From Lysobacterales bacterium (lineage in GTDB: Bacteria > Pseudomonadota > Gammaproteobacteria > Xanthomonadales > Marinicellaceae), in contig WGBZ01000259.1 in the NCBI GenBank assembly GCA_015494035.1, positions 1 through 7,782 on the forward strand: a DNA stretch of 7,782 bases, read 5' to 3'. Within the stretch, counting starts at the first letter, position 1, and each line of letters opens with the position of its first letter. This document shows positions 5,503 through 7,782 of the stretch, in pieces. The notes under the pieces were generated by a model. The model was not told where the DNA came from. It made no database searches and worked only from the letters and a program-made list of their open reading frames with translations. A program made the translations under genes and the position numbers.

Positions 5503-7593
5503 ATGCCTGAACTCAGCCACTCCTCCACCCCCGTGCCAACCCAAAGGGGCAACCGACGAGGCTGGTTAATGGGGGTTTTCCTGCTGACCTTTGCCGTGCT
5601 TGCCTGGCTTTCTGGCCACACCATCGCGCGACTCCCCCTGTTCGGTGATGAAGCCTTTTATTGGCTGGAAGGCCGTTACCTGGACTGGTCCTACACTGAC
5701 CTGCCCGGTTGGACGGCCTGGCAGGCAGCCCTGGCAGAAAAAATTGCCGGGCACAGCTATTTTGGTTTGCGCTGGTTATCCTGGCTGGCTGGCCTGAGCC
5801 TGCCCTGGCTGGGTTTTTGGCTGGCCTGGCAGGCCTATGACTGCACTGACACCCAAACAGGCGGTCACAACCCCAAGGCCGATCGGGCTACCACCACAAG
5901 TTGCTCACGCCGCGATGTGGCGGCACTGGCCGGGTTATTGATTCTGGCACTGCCACTGCTGCAAATCATTAACGTCCTCGCCCTGCCCGATGTATGGCTG
6001 CTGTTTTTCAGCCTGTTGTTGACGAATCTTTTTCTGCTGGCCGTCCGCACCCATCGTCGCCGCTGGTGGCTGGCATTGGCCGTCTGTGTGGCCCTGACCA
6101 TCAATGTGCACGTGCGGGCATGGATCTGGCTGTTTTTTGCCGCCACTGGCCTGTTGCTGGCCTGGCCCCGCTGGTCGGTGTGGCGGCCCTTGTTGCGCTG
6201 GGTGGCCCCGGCGGTCATTCTCGGGCTGTTACCGGTACTGTATTTCAATGCCCGGCATGACTGGGCCCTGTTTGCCTTCCAGTTCGGCCGGCGCCACCCC
6301 TGGCGTTGGCAGGTGGAAAACCTGTCGTTGATTCTGGCTCAGGTCCTGCTGGTGTCACCACTGTTGTTCTGGCTGTGGGGCTGGAGTCTGAAATCGCTGT
6401 GGCAGAAAAAAGCGGACAAGTCAGGCTCGCATCACCAGCCACAACTGCAAAACACCCCGGCAATGCCTGAGTGGTGTCCGCGGGTGATGCGATGGATTGC
6501 ACTGACCGCAGGCCTGCACTGGCTGTTCTACGCCCTCACCGGGCTGTTTGCCGATGGCCTGCGCACCACCGTGCACTGGATGCTGGCTTCCTACCTGCCG
6601 GTTCTGGCCCTGGTGCCGGTGTGGTGGTGCCAACGCCTTGCCGCTTCAAAAACGCAAAAGACCAAACACCGCCGTTTTCTTGACGCCTGGCTGGTGCCTC
6701 TGGCCGCGGTGTCCGGTCTGGCGCTGAGCCTAGCCTTGGCCCTGTGGCTGGCCCGGCCTGGCCCGGCTCATGACCCGCGTCTGGCGCGGGTACTGGACAA
6801 TTCCAGTGGCTGGCCGAAAATGGCCCAGGCGGTACAAACCGTGGCTGAAACCGAGGGCCTGAACGCGTTTCTGGCCGATGTGTTCATGACCGGCGCCGAA
6901 CTGGGTTTTGAACTTGACCGGGCCGACATTCACGTGTTGCCGCATGCCAAAAACATCAAGCACGGACGTCAGGTCCAGTTGCACCGTATGGGCTTGTTGC
7001 ATGACCCGACCCGGGCGGTGCAAAAACCCACGCTGCTGGTGGTCGAAGACTCCACGCTGAAGCTACAGGACAAGGGTCGCTACTACCTGAACTTGTGCGC
7101 CATGCCTGGTGGTGTGCGCTGGCTGGGCGATCTGCTGGCCGCCGGCGGCAACAAGAAATTCACGCTGTTTCGTCTTGATCCGCCAGTGTCACAGAATCCG
7201 CCGCCAGTCCACTGTCAGTTGCCAGCCCTGTTCTATGCCCAACACCAGGCAGTACCGGAAGGCTTGCGTGTCAGCGGCTGGGTGCTGCGCCACCACCCTG
7301 GAAATACTGAAAAGCCCGAGCCGACAGAAGACAGACCCGGAGGGCAACGGCAATTATCACTCCGCTTTCAAACCGGCGATGGCCAATGGCATCAACAAAG
7401 GGTTCGCCGGCACAGCCTGTCCAACCCGGGCGTGGCCAAACTCTACCCTGAGCTGGCTGATCCGGCCCTGCCCAACGTGGGGTTTGAAACCCTGTTACCG
7501 GCAAACACCCAAGCCTATCAGCTCATCTGGCAGGAACAGACAGACCAGGGCCGATGGCAAAAACACCGTTCAAAAGTGTTTTTGGTGGACTGA
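5503..7593 (+). CDS. GT39/ArnT-like polytopic membrane glycosyltransferase
   Basis: A 696-residue integral membrane glycosyltransferase of the GT-C fold, expected to transfer a sugar from a polyprenyl-phosphate donor to a periplasmic acceptor. Seen: first membrane helix (about 21-40); acidic catalytic-loop motif LFGDEAFYWLEGRYLDWSY (46-64, Asp49/Glu50) followed by TDLPGW; then hydrophobic helices near 88-110, 139-158, 163-181, 188-202, 206-221, 231-248, 273-295, 329-349, 359-377 and 395-416. HW-containing VHWMLASYLPVLALVPVW (357-374) resembles the family's PHW/NW-AP-Y motif. A soluble tail starts near 420, with HGRQVQLHRMG (487-497) like the GR-x-QYDLW turn of relatives. Residues about 588-696 form an extra putative beta domain. 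The start is uncertain: ATG 5503 has no Shine-Dalgarno, whereas in-frame Met23 (5569) has GAGG 7 nt upstream. It follows mltD by 27 bp. The acceptor is unknown; lipid A, a glycan or a protein are options. Confidence 0.82.
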   Translation: MPELSHSSTPVPTQRGNRRGWLMGVFLLTFAVLAWLSGHTIARLPLFGDEAFYWLEGRYLDWSYTDLPGWTAWQAALAEKIAGHSYFGLRWLSWLAGLSLPWLGFWLAWQAYDCTDTQTGGHNPKADRATTTSCSRRDVAALAGLLILALPLLQIINVLALPDVWLLFFSLLLTNLFLLAVRTHRRRWWLALAVCVALTINVHVRAWIWLFFAATGLLLAWPRWSVWRPLLRWVAPAVILGLLPVLYFNARHDWALFAFQFGRRHPWRWQVENLSLILAQVLLVSPLLFWLWGWSLKSLWQKKADKSGSHHQPQLQNTPAMPEWCPRVMRWIALTAGLHWLFYALTGLFADGLRTTVHWMLASYLPVLALVPVWWCQRLAASKTQKTKHRRFLDAWLVPLAAVSGLALSLALALWLARPGPAHDPRLARVLDNSSGWPKMAQAVQTVAETEGLNAFLADVFMTGAELGFELDRADIHVLPHAKNIKHGRQVQLHRMGLLHDPTRAVQKPTLLVVEDSTLKLQDKGRYYLNLCAMPGGVRWLGDLLAAGGNKKFTLFRLDPPVSQNPPPVHCQLPALFYAQHQAVPEGLRVSGWVLRHHPGNTEKPEPTEDRPGGQRQLSLRFQTGDGQWHQQRVRRHSLSNPGVAKLYPELADPALPNVGFETLLPANTQAYQLIWQEQTDQGRWQKHRSKVFLVD
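5558..5561 (+). promoter_or_regulatory. Shine-Dalgarno favouring an internal start
   Basis: GAGG ends 7 nt before the in-frame ATG at 5569-5571, Met23 of the GT39-like protein. Starting there would remove a 22-residue hydrophilic, Arg-rich N-terminus and leave the protein beginning directly with its first membrane helix. Against it, the Arg residues (RGNRRG) are a typical cytoplasmic flank for a first helix. Confidence 0.4.
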
Positions 7594-7661
7594 ATGCTGG
7601 GAATCCGGCCTCGAATTTATTACCTTCGGCTTCTGGACACCACTCACGCAAGGACACCGCC

Positions 7662-7766
7662 ATGAACACCTTTTTTTCTCGCCTGTCAGCTTTGTTGCTG
7701 ATTTTCTGCCTCGGAGTTGTCATGAACGCTGCTGCCAAGAAACCCATTGCCATTGTTATTCATGGC
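7662..7766 (+). CDS. secreted protein, N-terminus only; possible isoaspartyl peptidase/asparaginase
   Basis: Thirty-five genuine codons are visible before adaptor sequence. The first 25 residues form a classical export signal: Arg7, hydrophobic core LSALLLIFCLGVVM, then an Ala-rich NAAA cleavage region before KKP. The mature start KKPIAIVIHG resembles the first strand of Ntn-hydrolase isoaspartyl peptidases/L-asparaginases, whose N-terminus often reads IVIHGGAG. The sequence breaks off just where the second Gly would come. An alpha/beta hydrolase, which can also start with a V-x-HG strand, remains possible. AAGGA (7650-7654) is well placed before the ATG, and the 68 bp to the upstream stop leave room for co-transcription. 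No terminator is visible in that gap. Being a coding start is likely; the family is only a suggestion. Confidence 0.6.
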
Positions 7767-7782
7767 CTGTCTCTTATACACA
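7767..7782. other. Tn5 mosaic-end (Nextera) adaptor remnant
   Basis: The terminal 16 bases are identical to the first 16 of the 19-bp synthetic mosaic end CTGTCTCTTATACACATCT used in tagmentation libraries. The natural Tn5 outside end differs at the fourth base (CTGACTC) and the inside end diverges after CTGTCTCTT, so this is the engineered hybrid rather than a wild transposon end. These bases should be trimmed; any residues translated from them are artefactual. Confidence 0.93.

Noticed and set aside
6741..6768. Short tandem repeat TGGCCCGGCC/TGGCCCGGCT in the GT39-like gene
   Set aside because: Two copies of a 10-mer in GC-rich coding sequence for a membrane protein; explained by codon use.
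7767..7782. A natural Tn5/IS50 insertion at the end of the sequence
   Set aside because: The bases match the engineered mosaic end and differ from the natural outside and inside ends. Their position flush with the sequence end fits an adaptor.

Overview
The window looks like chromosomal DNA of a Gram-negative, type IV pilus-bearing proteobacterium, most likely a gammaproteobacterium. The pointers are a PilU-type retraction ATPase, an MltD-like lipoprotein murein transglycosylase with an outer-membrane type lipobox, a TerB-like protein and moderately GC-rich coding. No rRNA, tRNA, CRISPR array or transposase gene is visible. The genus cannot be decided from this sequence.

Layout. Positions 1-906 (minus) hold the first 302 codons of a GT4-type glycosyltransferase cut by the window edge. 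It is divergent from a sulfotransferase (1077-2024, plus), and the 170-bp gap contains a perfect 7-bp inverted repeat. The sulfotransferase converges on pilU (2072-3175, minus). Upstream of pilU on the same strand is a TerB-like gene (3366-3824, minus). A 256-bp divergent gap (3825-4080) with overlapping promoter-like sequences and a strong leader hairpin separates it from an mltD-like gene (4081-5475, plus). A large polytopic GT39/ArnT-like glycosyltransferase (5503-7593, plus) follows 27 bp later, probably in the same transcript. The start of a secreted protein, possibly an isoaspartyl peptidase/asparaginase, begins at 7662 and is cut off.

The last 16 bases (7767-7782) match the synthetic Tn5 mosaic-end (Nextera) adaptor. 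The contig therefore ends in untrimmed library sequence, and genuine genome sequence stops at about 7766.

How the genes may work together. All complete genes with a recognisable role act at the cell envelope: sugar transfer (two unrelated glycosyltransferases), sulfation of an acceptor, peptidoglycan cleavage and pilus retraction. A sulfated surface glycan is a reasonable hypothesis for the GT4/sulfotransferase pair. Periplasmic lipid-linked sugar transfer is a reasonable one for the GT39-like protein. Neither substrate can be read from the sequence. I do not see a clearly new multi-gene system. The most unusual items are the extra C-terminal domain on the GT39-like protein, the Asn replacing a usually conserved Arg in PilU, the homopolymer tracts in the GT4 gene, and the architecture of the TerB-like/mltD intergenic region.
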